Shown piece after piece: positions 38,160 to 48,720 of a stretch of 64,000 nucleotides of DNA. Numbering within the stretch: the stretch's first letter is position 1; each line of letters opens with the position of its first letter. The stretch is from Acidobacteriota bacterium (GTDB taxonomy: Bacteria > Acidobacteriota > Vicinamibacteria > Vicinamibacterales > CAVVIG01): assembly GCA_016195265.1 (NCBI GenBank), contig JACPZW010000086.1:1-64000 (forward strand). Reading direction: 5' to 3'. Made by a program: the position numbers and the translations under genes. The notes beneath the pieces are model-generated. The model saw only the letters and a program-made list of their open reading frames with translations. It was not told the DNA's origin and made no database searches.

Positions 38160-39718
38160 CAGCGCGCGCCTCCCGCGGCGGTCGTGTCGCGGTACTTCAC
38201 CACCGCGTCGGCGAGCGCCTGCACGAACGCGTTCGCGAACGCGTCGCCGGTGAGCAGCTTGTCCTGATCGCCGTTGGTCAGGTAGCCGAGTTCGATCAGC
38301 ACGGCGGGCATGTTCGCCGATTCGAGGACGCGCAGCGGCGCGCTCGCGATCGGCCGGCCGGCCAGTGGAATCCGGTCCTGCAACTGCGCCTGGAGCAGCT
38401 CGGCGAACGCCGTCGATTGATCGAGATGCCGGCTCTGCGCGAGCTCCCACGGCACGAGCTCGATCTCGCGAACGGCGCCGTTGAACGCCGGCACGCGGCC
38501 GGCGCTCACCGCCGGCGGGGAGTCGGTGTCGAATGCCGCGGCGAAAATCGTGGCGCCCGCCGCCGACGGCCGTGGCGACGCGCCGGCGTGCAGGCTGATG
38601 AACAGATCGGCCTTGTTGTTGTTCGCCATCGCCGTGCGTTCGTCGATCGCGACGTGGCGGTCGTCGTCTCGCGTCAGCAAGACGCGGATGCCGAGGCGCC
38701 CTTCGATGGCGGCCTTGGCGCGCCGGGCGATCGCGAGCACGAGATCTTTTTCCTTCGCGCCGCTCGTGCCCGTGGCGCCGTCATCCTCGCTGCCGCCGTG
38801 CCCCGGATCGATCACGAGCGTGCGGAACGGCGGCGGGGCCTGATTCAGCGCGGGCAGTTCCGGCGCGCGACCGGGCGGCGGCGCCGCGGGCGCCGGCGCG
38901 GTCTCGATCTGTGCGGCCAGATCGATCACGACCCGCATCGTGGACTCGAGCGTCTGGGTGCTGGCCTTGAAGCCGGCGAACCGCGGCGCGAGGTCCACGG
39001 CGATCGTCGCCGGGTCGACGACCCGCACGGCCGTGACGAGCGCGGACCCGGCCGGCGCCGGCAACAGCGGACCGGGCGCGTCGAGCGCGTCCGCGTCGAA
39101 CCTGATCGAGAGCCGGTCGTTGTCCTGGGCGATCGTGCTCGTCGCGCGCGGCGTCGCGTCGATCGTCAGCCGGCCGGACGGCCCGAGCGCCTCGTACCGC
39201 ACGACGATCCGTGGCACACGGAGATCGCCGACGATGAGCAGCCGCGACGGCTTCCGCAGATCGAGCTTGACGTCGTAGACGGTGGCCAGCGCGCGGCTGA
39301 TGAACTCGACCGGCACCAGCCATCGGCGTCCGTTGCGCGTGAGCGGGGCCGGCAGGGAGATCAATCGGCCGGACACGGACGCCAGCGCCTGCGCCGGCTG
39401 GACGACGATCGTCTTGCCCTTGTACGAGACCGTGATCGCGCCGAGCGATTCTTCGCGCACGGCGAGCTGGAACGCGGTCGCGAGATCGTCGAGCGCGACG
39501 AATTCCTGATCGCCGGTGACGCTGAGCGGCAGCGCGCGCCGGCCGTCGCGCGCGAGCAGCGTCAGCGCCGGTGCTTGCGACGCCTGGGAAGCGGGTTGGG
39601 TCTGGCTCGACAGAACAGCCGCAAGCGCGACCAGCAACGCGACGATGAGACCAGCGAGCGGGCGTCGGGAGATGAACGGGATGCCCCATTGTATCGAAAG
39701 GCCTCGTGCCTGAGGCAC
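38159..39718 (-). CDS. N-acetylmuramoyl-L-alanine amidase with N-terminal AMIN/copper-amine-oxidase-like domains
   Basis: 519 aa. A signal peptide ('LAGLIVALLVALAAVLSSQ') is followed by a substrate-binding-like domain (~45-170), an AMIN-like domain (~165-290), a Pro linker and an Amidase_3 catalytic domain with the zinc ligands in 'VIDPGHGG', the Glu of 'GAKEKDL', the His of 'FISLHAG' and the catalytic Glu near 'VLIELGYLTN'. It cleaves the amide between MurNAc and the stem peptide in the periplasm. GTG 39718 leaves only 10 bp to the divergent deaminase gene, so the true start may be slightly downstream. Confidence 0.9.
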   Translation of the reverse strand: MPQARGLSIQWGIPFISRRPLAGLIVALLVALAAVLSSQTQPASQASQAPALTLLARDGRRALPLSVTGDQEFVALDDLATAFQLAVREESLGAITVSYKGKTIVVQPAQALASVSGRLISLPAPLTRNGRRWLVPVEFISRALATVYDVKLDLRKPSRLLIVGDLRVPRIVVRYEALGPSGRLTIDATPRATSTIAQDNDRLSIRFDADALDAPGPLLPAPAGSALVTAVRVVDPATIAVDLAPRFAGFKASTQTLESTMRVVIDLAAQIETAPAPAAPPPGRAPELPALNQAPPPFRTLVIDPGHGGSEDDGATGTSGAKEKDLVLAIARRAKAAIEGRLGIRVLLTRDDDRHVAIDERTAMANNNKADLFISLHAGASPRPSAAGATIFAAAFDTDSPPAVSAGRVPAFNGAVREIELVPWELAQSRHLDQSTAFAELLQAQLQDRIPLAGRPIASAPLRVLESANMPAVLIELGYLTNGDQDKLLTGDAFANAFVQALADAVVKYRDTTAAGGAR

Positions 39719-39728
39719 AATCGCCGCC

Positions 39729-40181
39729 GTGGACGACGTGGACGCGTTCCTTCAGGCGGCCATCGACGAAGCCGAGCGCGGGCTGGCCGAGGGCGGCATC
39801 CCGATCGGATCGGTGCTCGCGCACCGCGGCGCCATCATCGGCCGCGGCCACAACCGTCGCGCCCAGCAGGGTAGTGCGATCCTGCACGCCGAGATGGACG
39901 CGCTCGAGCGCGCCGGGCGGCAGCCCGCCTCGGTCTATCGCGAGAGCGTGGTGTACACCACATTGTCGCCCTGCGCGATGTGCAGCGGCGCGATCCTGCT
40001 GTACGGAATCCCGCACGTCATCGTCGGCGAGAACCGGACGTTCATGGGCGAGGAAGATCTGTTGCGCAGCCGCGGCGTCCGCGTCGACGTGCTGCAGGAT
40101 GCCCGCTGCATCCGCCTGATGCGCGAGTTCGTCGCGGCCCATCCGGAGCTGTGGAACGAAGATATCGGACGGGAAGAGTGA
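39729..40181 (+). CDS. Yeast-Fcy1-like cytosine deaminase (CDD/dCMP-deaminase fold)
   Basis: 150 aa from GTG 39729. Zinc motifs 'LHAEMDALE' (HxE) and 'SPCAMCSGA' (PCxxC). Beyond the core it closely follows the fungal cytosine deaminase Fcy1: 'GGIPIGSVL', 'GRGHNRRAQQGSAILHAE', 'VYTTLSPCAMCSGAILLYGIPHVIVGEN', 'WNEDIG' at the end. It probably deaminates cytosine to uracil, in contrast to the unrelated CodA amidohydrolase of most bacteria. A tRNA adenosine deaminase (TadA) assignment is less likely because of the Fcy1-type C-terminus. Confidence 0.85.
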   Translation: MDDVDAFLQAAIDEAERGLAEGGIPIGSVLAHRGAIIGRGHNRRAQQGSAILHAEMDALERAGRQPASVYRESVVYTTLSPCAMCSGAILLYGIPHVIVGENRTFMGEEDLLRSRGVRVDVLQDARCIRLMREFVAAHPELWNEDIGREE

Positions 40182-40186
40182 ATCGA

Positions 40187-40268
40187 ATTGGGTAGTTGAG
40201 TAATTGGGTAAAGGGGTAATGGCTTCGGCGCCCTTACCCAATTACCCAACTCCTCACTTACCCAATTG
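40187..40268. repeat. Inverted TTGGGTAA / TTACCCAA simple repeat between convergent genes
   Basis: The left arm is made of TTGGGTAGTTGAGTAATTGGGTAA units and the right arm of TTACCCAATTACCCAA units. They pair into a hairpin of ~25 bp in the gap between the deaminase (+) and the PEGA gene (-). A bidirectional terminator role is plausible. Its own sequence family. Confidence 0.75.
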
Positions 40269-40273
40269 ATGTG

Positions 40274-40951
40274 TTACTGAATCTCGGCGTGATAGGTGAT
40301 CGTCTGGCCCGGCTGGATGTCCACGTCGAACTGGACCGGCGGCCGGCCCTGCGCGTGGATTTCGACCTTGTGCGGCCCGGCCTGGAGATTCAAGTGCTGG
40401 AGCGCGCCGTCGAAGTCGTCGACGATGCCCGCGTAGTACCCGTCGACGAAGACCTGCGCCTCGCGGGGCGCGCCCTGAATCTTCAGGCCGCCGTACGCCG
40501 CCGCAGCCGGGCCGGCGCTGACGTTGTACCCGGGAGCCGGGGGCGGGGGATACGCGTAGCCTGGATAACCGTAGCCGTAGCCGTAGCCGTAGCCGTAGCC
40601 GCGGTAGCCGTACGGATACGCAGAGTAATAGGGATAGCCGTACGGGTACCCATCGTAATAAGGATAGCCGTACGGGTAGAAACCGTAGCCGCCGTAGATG
40701 CCGATCGAAATGCCCGGCCGGAAGTACGGAAAGTAGTACGGCCGGTACGGCACGCGGCCGACGACGCGCGGGTAGATCACGGTCGGCCGGACGCCGCCGG
40801 GACGCGGCACCGCGCGGCCGACCGTTCCGCCGGGGGCACGACCGCCGGCGCGTCCGCGCGACTGCGCGTCCGCCTCCACGACGGACGCCGCCAGACACAG
40901 GAGGCACACGGGCACCGCGAGCAGAACTGGAATGCGCTTGCAGAGTTTCAT
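40274..40951 (-). CDS. Secreted PEGA-domain protein with Gly/Tyr-rich repeat region
   Basis: 225 aa from ATG 40951 (MKLCKRIPVLLAVPVCLLCLAAS); the ORF track start at 41086 is too far upstream. Signal peptide, then a low-complexity Pro/Gly/Tyr-rich region with 'YGYGYGYGYPG' encoded by a GCCGTA microsatellite, and a C-terminal PEGA domain ('GGLKIQGAPREAQVFVDGYYAGIVDDFDG...LNLQAGPHKVEIHAQG'). PEGA proteins are common surface proteins in Acidobacteriota; function unknown. Confidence 0.85.
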   Translation of the reverse strand: MKLCKRIPVLLAVPVCLLCLAASVVEADAQSRGRAGGRAPGGTVGRAVPRPGGVRPTVIYPRVVGRVPYRPYYFPYFRPGISIGIYGGYGFYPYGYPYYDGYPYGYPYYSAYPYGYRGYGYGYGYGYGYPGYAYPPPPAPGYNVSAGPAAAAYGGLKIQGAPREAQVFVDGYYAGIVDDFDGALQHLNLQAGPHKVEIHAQGRPPVQFDVDIQPGQTITYHAEIQ

Positions 40952-41046
40952 AACCCGACCCGAACACTCAGGCGGCGAGGCTGGCAGGGACATTCTATCG
41001 CACAAAGGGCTGAGGGCGAAGGGCTGAGGGCTGAATGCCCGCAGCC

Positions 41047-41508
41047 CTACGACCTGTAGTACCTGACAATCCACTCCGCAACGCAACTCGGTTTATCCCC
41101 GCCCTCCCGTTCCACCGTGACCTGCCAGGTCACCTGGATGCCGCCGGTGACGTCCTCGACGGTCGCGGGCGTGAACCGTCCTCGCACCTTCGAGCCCGAG
41201 GGCACGGGCGAGACGAAGCGCACGCGGTTGACGCCGTAGTTGATCGCCATCCGCAGCCCGGTGAACCGGATGGCCCCGCGCATCAGCTCGCTGACGAGCG
41301 ACAGCGTCAGGAATCCGTGCGCGATCGTTGTCTTGAACGGCGACTCCGCGGCGGCGCGCGCAGGGTCCACGTGAATCCACTGGCGATCGCCGGTCGCGTT
41401 CGCGAATTCGTCGATGCGCTGCTGCGCGATTTCGAGCCAGTCGCTGACGGCGAGTTCCTGGCCGATGCGGTCGCGGATGGTCGTGACGTCGATGTCGATG
41501 ATGGCCAT
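41047..41508 (-). CDS. MaoC-family (R)-specific enoyl-CoA hydratase
   Basis: 153 aa with hot-dog-fold MaoC landmarks: 'DWLEIAQQRIDEFANATGDRQWIHVDPARAAAESPFKTTIAHGFLTLSL' containing the catalytic Asp and His of hydratase 2. It hydrates short enoyl-CoAs to (R)-3-hydroxyacyl-CoAs. It follows the FadB-like gene on the minus strand, with a 57-bp palindromic element filling the gap. Confidence 0.9.
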   Translation of the reverse strand: MAIIDIDVTTIRDRIGQELAVSDWLEIAQQRIDEFANATGDRQWIHVDPARAAAESPFKTTIAHGFLTLSLVSELMRGAIRFTGLRMAINYGVNRVRFVSPVPSGSKVRGRFTPATVEDVTGGIQVTWQVTVEREGGDKPSCVAEWIVRYYRS

Positions 41509-41564
41509 GTAGGGCGGGTCCTTTGGACCCGCCGGTCAGCCGGGTCCGAAAGGACCCGGCCTAC
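41509..41564. repeat. 56-bp composite palindromic element (reverse-complement sister of 30162)
   Basis: GTAGGGCGGGTCC... then ...GGACCCGGCCTAC, two hairpins, near-identical to the reverse complement of 30162-30218. The terminal CTA (41561-41563) is the TAG stop of the FadB-like gene, and the other end touches the MaoC start codon at 41508. Confidence 0.85.
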
Positions 41565-43684
41565 TGCTCGAACGAGCTCTTGCCGGCCGTCACCAGCTTC
41601 TCCAACAGCGGCGCCGGCTCCCAGTAGTCGCCGAACCGCGCGCGGTACTCGTGCACGCGCGACAGCACGGTCGCCAGGCCGACGGTCTCCGCGTAGAACA
41701 TCGGGCCGCCGCGATGCCGCGGGTACCCGAAGCCGTAGCAGTAGATGACGTCGATGTCGCCGGCGCGCGTCGCGTAATGTTCCTCGAGCACGCGCGCGCC
41801 TTCGTTGGCGAGCGCGATCATGATGCGCGCGAGAATCTCCTCGTCGGCAATCGGTCGCCGCTTGAGGCCGCGCTTTGCGGCTTCTTCCTCGGCCATCTGC
41901 TCGATCAGCGGATCCGGCGTGCGATTGCGGCTGAAGGGTGCGTCGTACTTGTACCACCCCGCGCCGGTCTTCTGGCCGTAGCGGCCCATCTCGAACAGGC
42001 GATCGGGAATCGCCGACTGCGGGCCTTCCGCGCGCGTCTTGCCGATGGACGCCAGGTACTGCCGGATACGCGCGCCGACGTCGATGCCCGCGATGTCCTG
42101 CATGCCGTACGGACCGACCGGCAGCCCGAAATCCGTCAGCACCTTGTCGATCTGCGGGACGCTCGCGCCTTCCTCGAGCAGCAGGTACGCCTCGCGCATG
42201 TAGTAGGCGAGCATGCGGTTGGCGACGAAGCCGAAGCAGTTGCCGACGACGACGCCGGTCTTGTTCAGCTTCTTCGACAGCTTGAGCGATGTCGCGATGA
42301 CGTCCCTGCTCGTCTCGCGGCCACGGACTATTTCGAGCAGCTTCATGACGTTGGCGGGGCTGAAGTAGTGGTGACCCAGCACCTGCGCCGGCCGCCCGCT
42401 CGATTGCGCGAACTGATCGATGTCGAGCGTCGACGAATTGCTCGCGAGGATGCAGTCGGGCCGCGTCACCGCGCCGAGCTCCTTGAACGTCGCCTTCTTC
42501 AGGTCCATGTTCTCGAAGACGGCCTCGGTGACGATGTCCACCTGATCGAAGCCGTCGTAGGTCGTCGTCGGCGTGATGAGCGCCATCGTTTTTTCGACCT
42601 GCTCGGCCGTCATCTTGCCTTTCGACATCGTGATTTCGTAGTTCTTGCGGATCGTCGCCAGGCCCTTCTTCAGCGCCGCCTCGTCGACTTCCTTCAGCAG
42701 CACCGGGATGCCCGCGTTCGCGTAATTCATCGCGATGCCGCCGCCCATCGTGCCGGCGCCGACAACGGCGGCGCGCTTGATCTCGCGCGTGGGCGTGTCC
42801 TTGGGGATGTCCGGGACCTTCGCGGCCTCGCGCTCGGCGAAGAACATGTGCCGCAGCGCCTTCGACTCAATCGAGACGACGCAATTCGCGAAGAGCTCGC
42901 GCTCGCGAATCGACCCGGCGTCGAAGCCGTCCTTGAGGCCGGCTTCGACGGCGTCGACGACGGCGAACGGCGCCTTCACACCGCGCGCGGTCTTTGCGAG
43001 CGACTCGCGCATCTTCGCGCACGCGTCGAGTCCGGCTTTCGCTGCGTCCGCACTGATAGCAATCTCGCGCACTTTTCGGATCTCGCGCGCGGCCGCCTTC
43101 TTCTTCGCGAATGCGATGGCGCCGGCCAGCAGATCGCCCTCCAGGATCTCGTCGACCATGCCGGCCGCTTTGGCTTTCGGCGCCGCCACAGGCTTGCCGT
43201 CGGTGCACATCTGCAGCGCGAGCTCGGCGCCCGCGAGCCGCGGCAGACGCTGCGTGCCGCCAGCGCCGGGAATGATGCCGAGCAGCACCTCAGGCTGGCC
43301 GACCTTCGCGTCCTTCGCCGCCACGCGGAAATGGCAGGACATCGCGACTTCCATGCCGCCGCCGAGCGCGTTGCCGTGAATCGCGGCGACGAGCGGTTTG
43401 CTCGCGTCCTCGACACGCCTGAGAAGCGCGTGCGTGCCCGCGGACCGCGTCATCGAGTCCTGCGGCGTCTTGAGCACGTCGAACACTTTGATGTCCGCGC
43501 CGGCGATGAACGTCGTGCCCGCGCCGACGAGGACCATCGCGTCGGCGCCCGCGTCGGCCACGCCGCGCGCGACCGCCTGATCGATCTGTTCCCAGACCGC
43601 CGGCGCCAGCGCGTTGACCGGGGGATTGTCGATGGTGATGACCGCGACGCGGTCCTTGACTTCGTAGCGAACGAGATCAGGCAT
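41561..43684 (-). CDS. Bifunctional enoyl-CoA hydratase / 3-hydroxyacyl-CoA dehydrogenase (FadB/FadJ-like)
   Basis: 707 aa. The N-terminal crotonase domain (~1-190) has 'TFIAGADIKVF' and 'GNALGGGMEVAMSCHFRV...LGIIPGAGGTQRLPRL', including both catalytic Glu positions. The NAD-binding HCDH domain starts at 'AAVVGAGTMGGGIAMNYANAGIPVLL' (~310) and includes 'HHYFSPANVMKLLEIVRG'. The HCDH C-terminal repeats end the protein. It performs two beta-oxidation steps and could act on 3-hydroxypimelyl-CoA from the benzoyl-CoA pathway or on fatty acyl-CoA. Its stop comes from a repeat. Confidence 0.93.
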   Translation of the reverse strand: MPDLVRYEVKDRVAVITIDNPPVNALAPAVWEQIDQAVARGVADAGADAMVLVGAGTTFIAGADIKVFDVLKTPQDSMTRSAGTHALLRRVEDASKPLVAAIHGNALGGGMEVAMSCHFRVAAKDAKVGQPEVLLGIIPGAGGTQRLPRLAGAELALQMCTDGKPVAAPKAKAAGMVDEILEGDLLAGAIAFAKKKAAAREIRKVREIAISADAAKAGLDACAKMRESLAKTARGVKAPFAVVDAVEAGLKDGFDAGSIRERELFANCVVSIESKALRHMFFAEREAAKVPDIPKDTPTREIKRAAVVGAGTMGGGIAMNYANAGIPVLLKEVDEAALKKGLATIRKNYEITMSKGKMTAEQVEKTMALITPTTTYDGFDQVDIVTEAVFENMDLKKATFKELGAVTRPDCILASNSSTLDIDQFAQSSGRPAQVLGHHYFSPANVMKLLEIVRGRETSRDVIATSLKLSKKLNKTGVVVGNCFGFVANRMLAYYMREAYLLLEEGASVPQIDKVLTDFGLPVGPYGMQDIAGIDVGARIRQYLASIGKTRAEGPQSAIPDRLFEMGRYGQKTGAGWYKYDAPFSRNRTPDPLIEQMAEEEAAKRGLKRRPIADEEILARIMIALANEGARVLEEHYATRAGDIDVIYCYGFGYPRHRGGPMFYAETVGLATVLSRVHEYRARFGDYWEPAPLLEKLVTAGKSSFEQ

Positions 43685-43685
43685 A

Positions 43686-43734
43686 AATGGGTTCAGGGTT
43701 CAGGGTTCTAAGTTTTCAGTTCTCACTTCTAACT
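43686..43734. repeat. GGGTTCA/TTCTAAG simple repeat
   Basis: GGGTTCAGGGTTCAGGGTTCTAAGTTTTCAGTTCTCACTTCTAACTTT in the gap between the PaaI-like and FadB-like genes. Same family as the BatA-side half of 29172-29250. Confidence 0.7.
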
Positions 43735-44202
43735 TTATGGCTCGAGGCGCCCCCGTCGTTCCTCGACGACAATCATTGTCGTGGTTCCGTGCGCGTAGAG
43801 CTTGCCCTTGCTGTCGACGATCGTGCCTTCAGACGTTGCGACACGGCCCCCGACGTGGATGACTTTCGCCTCGCACCGCACGAGACCGACGTCTTTCGTG
43901 AGCGGCCGCGTCAGGTTCACTTTCAGTTCGAGCGTGGTGAAGCGTCTGCCCGGAGGCATCAGCGTGTTGATGCAGCACCCAAGCGACGAGTCGAGCATCG
44001 TCGCGGCGAAGCCGCCGTGCGCGACGCCCAGGCCGTTGTAGTGCTTGTCTTCGATCGTGGCCGCGAAGACGACACGGCCTTCCTCGGCCTCGACGAGGCG
44101 GATGCCCAGCAGCGCCAGCATCGGCGGCGGCTCGGCCTGGCCCGCGATCATCTTCTTGAAGTAGTCGAGACCGCTGAGGCCGCCGCGAATGTGCGCGCTC
44201 AT
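43735..44202 (-). CDS. PaaI-family acyl-CoA thioesterase
   Basis: 155 aa hot-dog thioesterase. 'NGLGVAHGGFAATMLDSSLGCCINTLMPPG' is the PaaI signature, with the catalytic Asp in 'MLDSSLG'. It hydrolyses (hydroxy)phenylacetyl- or other acyl-CoAs, thereby freeing CoA. Two bases separate it from the upstream acyl-CoA ligase gene, so the two are cotranscribed. Confidence 0.9.
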   Translation of the reverse strand: MSAHIRGGLSGLDYFKKMIAGQAEPPPMLALLGIRLVEAEEGRVVFAATIEDKHYNGLGVAHGGFAATMLDSSLGCCINTLMPPGRRFTTLELKVNLTRPLTKDVGLVRCEAKVIHVGGRVATSEGTIVDSKGKLYAHGTTTMIVVEERRGRLEP

Positions 44203-44204
44203 GA

Positions 44205-45944
44205 TTACGATTGGAGCTGCGCCGTGTGCTCATCGCGCAACACGCGATAGAGAATCTTGCCGACGGCGCTCATCGGCAACGTGTCGCGGATCTCGACGTG
44301 GCGCGGGATTTTGTAGTCCGTCAGGCTTCCGCGGCAGTAGGCGACGATCTCGTCCGCGGTCGCCGACGATCCCGGCTTCAGCGCGACGCAGGCCTTGACG
44401 ACTTCGCCATGATACGCGTCGGGAATGCCGATGACGGCGGCGAGCCGCACGGCGGGATGCGCGTAGAGGACCGACTCCACCTCCGACGGATAGACGTTGA
44501 AGCCGTCGACGATGATCATGTCCTTCTTGCGCTGCACGATCGACGTGTAGCCGTCCGCGTCCATCGTCGCGATGTCGCCGGTGTGGAACCAGAGGCGGCC
44601 GCCGGCGTCGCGCCGCAGCACGCGCGCGCTTTCGTCGGCCTTGTTCCAGTAGCCCTTCATCACCTGCGGACCGCAGATGCAGATCTCGCCGGCCTCGCCG
44701 ATCGGCATGTCGCGCGTGCCGGTCTCGACGTCGACGATCTTCTGATCCGTGTCCGGCACGGGCAGGCCGATCGTGCCCGGCTTGCGGAGCGCCAGCTGCG
44801 GCGTCGAGTGCGTGACCGGCGACGTCTCCGAGAGCCCGTAGCCTTCGTTCAGCGGCCGCCCGATGCGGCGCTCGAACTCCTCGATCACGTCGACCGGGCA
44901 CGGTGCGCCGCCGCTGTTGAAGAGGCGCACGCGATCGAGGCCGTGATCCAGCACGCGCGGATGATTCAGCAGCGAGACGAATACGGTGGGCACGGCGGGG
45001 AAGTAGGTCGGACGGAGATCGCGAATCGACGCGAGCACCTGCTCGGGATCGTACTTGGGGTGGATGATCTGCAGCGCGCCGACGCGGATGCCCATCATCA
45101 TGCAGACGGTGAACGCGTAGATGTGGAAGTACGGGATGACGACGAGGTAGCGTTCGGTCCGGCCGTACACGTACGCCGGGTTCGTCCAGACTTCCGTCTG
45201 CACCACGTTCGCGAAGATGTTGCCGTGCGTCAGCATCGCGCCCTTGGGCGTGCCGGTTGTGCCGCCCGTATACTGCAGGACCGCGAGATCGTCCGGCGCG
45301 ATGTCGACCGTCGGCAGCGGCGTGTGCGGCGCGGCGATCAGATCCACCAGCGTCAGCGTGCCGTCCACGCGCGGCGGCGCGGCTGCGGCCGCCGAGTATT
45401 CGGCCAGAGACGTGACGATGACGTGTTCAATCGCCGTAGGGGCGGCGCTTGCTCCGCCCTGCCCGGGCCGACCCCGGTCGCCCCGCACGCCTGTTGTAGG
45501 GGCGGAGCTTGCTCCGCCCACGCCCAGCACGAGCGGCGCGAGCGCGTCGAGTGTGATCACGATGCGCGGCGTTGAGTCGCTCACCACCGTCAACACTTCG
45601 CGCGCCGTGTAGCTCGGGTTGATGTTCACGACGACCGCGCCGAGCCGCAGGATGGCGAACGCCGAGATGATGTACTGCGGGCAGTTCGGCAGCATGATGC
45701 CGACGCGATCGCCCTTGGTGATGCCGAGTTCCGCCAGCGCGGCCGCCAGCGCGGCCGACCGGCGCTTGATGTCGGCGAACGTGAGCTCCGCGCCGAGGAA
45801 CGACGTCGCCGGCCGATCCGGCTGCTCGACCGCGCTGATGCTCAGGATGTCGGACAGCGGCCGTTCGGGATACGTCAGGTTCGGCCGGACCCAGTAGTCG
45901 TAATGCCGCAACCAGGGCCGCGCCGCGTAGGGAGATTCACGCAT
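44205..45944 (-). CDS. AMP-forming acyl-CoA synthetase (long-chain type) with a repeat-encoded insert
   Basis: The ORF runs to 46841, but ATG 45944 (MRESPYAARPWLRHYDYWV) gives the usual start and 579 aa. Adenylate-forming motifs 'YTGGTTGTPKGAMLTH' (A3), 'GYGLSETSPVTHS' (A5), 'WFHTGDIATMDADGYTSIVQRKKDMIIVDGFNVYP' (A7-A8) and 'SAVGKILYRVL' (A10 Lys) are all present. Residues ~142-172 ('GVGGASSAPTTGVRGDRGRPGQGGASAAPT') are foreign to the family and are encoded by two copies of a GTAGGGGCGG-GCTTGC-CCGCCC palindrome, inserted in frame. The insert lies before A3 and may be tolerated as a surface loop. Substrate unknown: a fatty or dicarboxylic acid. Confidence 0.9.
   Translation of the reverse strand: MRESPYAARPWLRHYDYWVRPNLTYPERPLSDILSISAVEQPDRPATSFLGAELTFADIKRRSAALAAALAELGITKGDRVGIMLPNCPQYIISAFAILRLGAVVVNINPSYTAREVLTVVSDSTPRIVITLDALAPLVLGVGGASSAPTTGVRGDRGRPGQGGASAAPTAIEHVIVTSLAEYSAAAAAPPRVDGTLTLVDLIAAPHTPLPTVDIAPDDLAVLQYTGGTTGTPKGAMLTHGNIFANVVQTEVWTNPAYVYGRTERYLVVIPYFHIYAFTVCMMMGIRVGALQIIHPKYDPEQVLASIRDLRPTYFPAVPTVFVSLLNHPRVLDHGLDRVRLFNSGGAPCPVDVIEEFERRIGRPLNEGYGLSETSPVTHSTPQLALRKPGTIGLPVPDTDQKIVDVETGTRDMPIGEAGEICICGPQVMKGYWNKADESARVLRRDAGGRLWFHTGDIATMDADGYTSIVQRKKDMIIVDGFNVYPSEVESVLYAHPAVRLAAVIGIPDAYHGEVVKACVALKPGSSATADEIVAYCRGSLTDYKIPRHVEIRDTLPMSAVGKILYRVLRDEHTAQLQS
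45436..45519. repeat. Two GTAGGGGCGG-NGCTTGCTCCGCCC elements inside the acyl-CoA synthetase gene
   Basis: Copies at 45436-45459 and 45496-45519, exactly 60 bp apart, in direct orientation. A diverged copy in the opposite orientation is at 57022-57046, between genes. The spacing and total length keep the synthetase frame open, so the element is translated. Confidence 0.85.
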
Positions 45945-46027
45945 CTGTTTACCGAAAGGCTCTACCACGGAGGACACGGATACGAACCGTGAACTCCGTG
46001 GTCCCGTCTTGTGTGGTCTGCAAGGGA

Positions 46028-46801
46028 CTAGGCGATCGTGCGCCCACCGTCGACGACAATCGTCTGGCCGGTGATGTAGTTGGATGCGTCGGCGGCGAGA
46101 AATACCGCGACGCCCTTCAGCTCGCCGGCCGCGCCGACGCGCGGAATCGGATTCGACGCACGGATGGCCGGCTCGGTCATTTCGATCGCCGCGTCCGCGA
46201 GGCGCGAGTGAAAGAAGCCGGGCGCGATCGCGTTCACGCGGATGCCCTGGCGGCCCCACGACGCGGCGAGCTCGCGCGTCAGGCCCATCAGTCCGGCCTT
46301 GGTCGCGGCGTACGGCGCGTAGTGCGGACCGTTCACGGATGCGTGCAGGCCCGAGATCGACGCGACGTTGATGATCCGTCCCCACTGGCGCGTCAGCATG
46401 TCGCGGCCGGCCGCCTGCGAGAAGAGAAACGCGCCGGTGAGGTTGACGTCCACGACCTTCTGCCACTTGTCGAGCGGCATGTCCTGCGGTTCGGCCGCCC
46501 ACGTGACGCCCGCGTTGTTGATCAGGATGTCGACTCTGCCGTACGTGGCGATCGTCCGATCGACGACGCGCTGGACGTCGGCCGCCTTCGCGACGTCGCA
46601 CAGTGCGCCCTCGACCGTGAACCCGCGCGTGCGCATCGCGGTCACGGTCGGCGTCAGCCATTCGTCGCGCCGCGCGCACAACATCAACGCGGCGCCGGCT
46701 TCGGCCAGGCCCTCGGCGATTTCCTCGCCCAGGCCGCGCGAGCCGCCGGTGACGATCGCGACGCGTCTGGCCAGACTGAACAATTCGCTGATGGTGGGCA
46801 C
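46028..46801 (-). CDS. Short-chain dehydrogenase/reductase
   Basis: 257 aa classical SDR: cofactor motif 'VTGGSRGLGEEIAEGLAEAG' (TGxxxGxG), 'NNAGVTW', catalytic Ser region 'INVASISGLH', 'YAPYAATKAGL' (YxxxK) and 'IPRVGAAGELKGVAVFLAADASNYITGQTIVVDGG' at the end. The substrate cannot be read from the sequence; an acyl-CoA or 3-oxoacyl substrate is suggested by neighbours. The first gene of the minus-strand acyl-CoA cluster, divergent from the acyl-CoA dehydrogenase. Confidence 0.9.
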   Translation of the reverse strand: MPTISELFSLARRVAIVTGGSRGLGEEIAEGLAEAGAALMLCARRDEWLTPTVTAMRTRGFTVEGALCDVAKAADVQRVVDRTIATYGRVDILINNAGVTWAAEPQDMPLDKWQKVVDVNLTGAFLFSQAAGRDMLTRQWGRIINVASISGLHASVNGPHYAPYAATKAGLMGLTRELAASWGRQGIRVNAIAPGFFHSRLADAAIEMTEPAIRASNPIPRVGAAGELKGVAVFLAADASNYITGQTIVVDGGRTIA

Positions 46802-46944
46802 GTTGTTCAGGCTTATACTTTCGCACCCGTTGGGCTGTCAACCGCCCGACACGTCGCGCGTCTTCCGCGCGCGACTATGAACGCGCGACTATGAAGACGT
46901 GGCGCGATCCGGTAAGGCGAGCCATTGTTCGACGACGGAGCATC

Positions 46945-48711
<1,767 letters not shown>

Positions 48712-48720
48712 TGCTGTCAC

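Noticed and set aside
40565-40615. Tandem GCCGTA repeats as a possible CRISPR or regulatory array
   Set aside because: It is a coding microsatellite for the GY repeat of the PEGA protein, without unique spacers.
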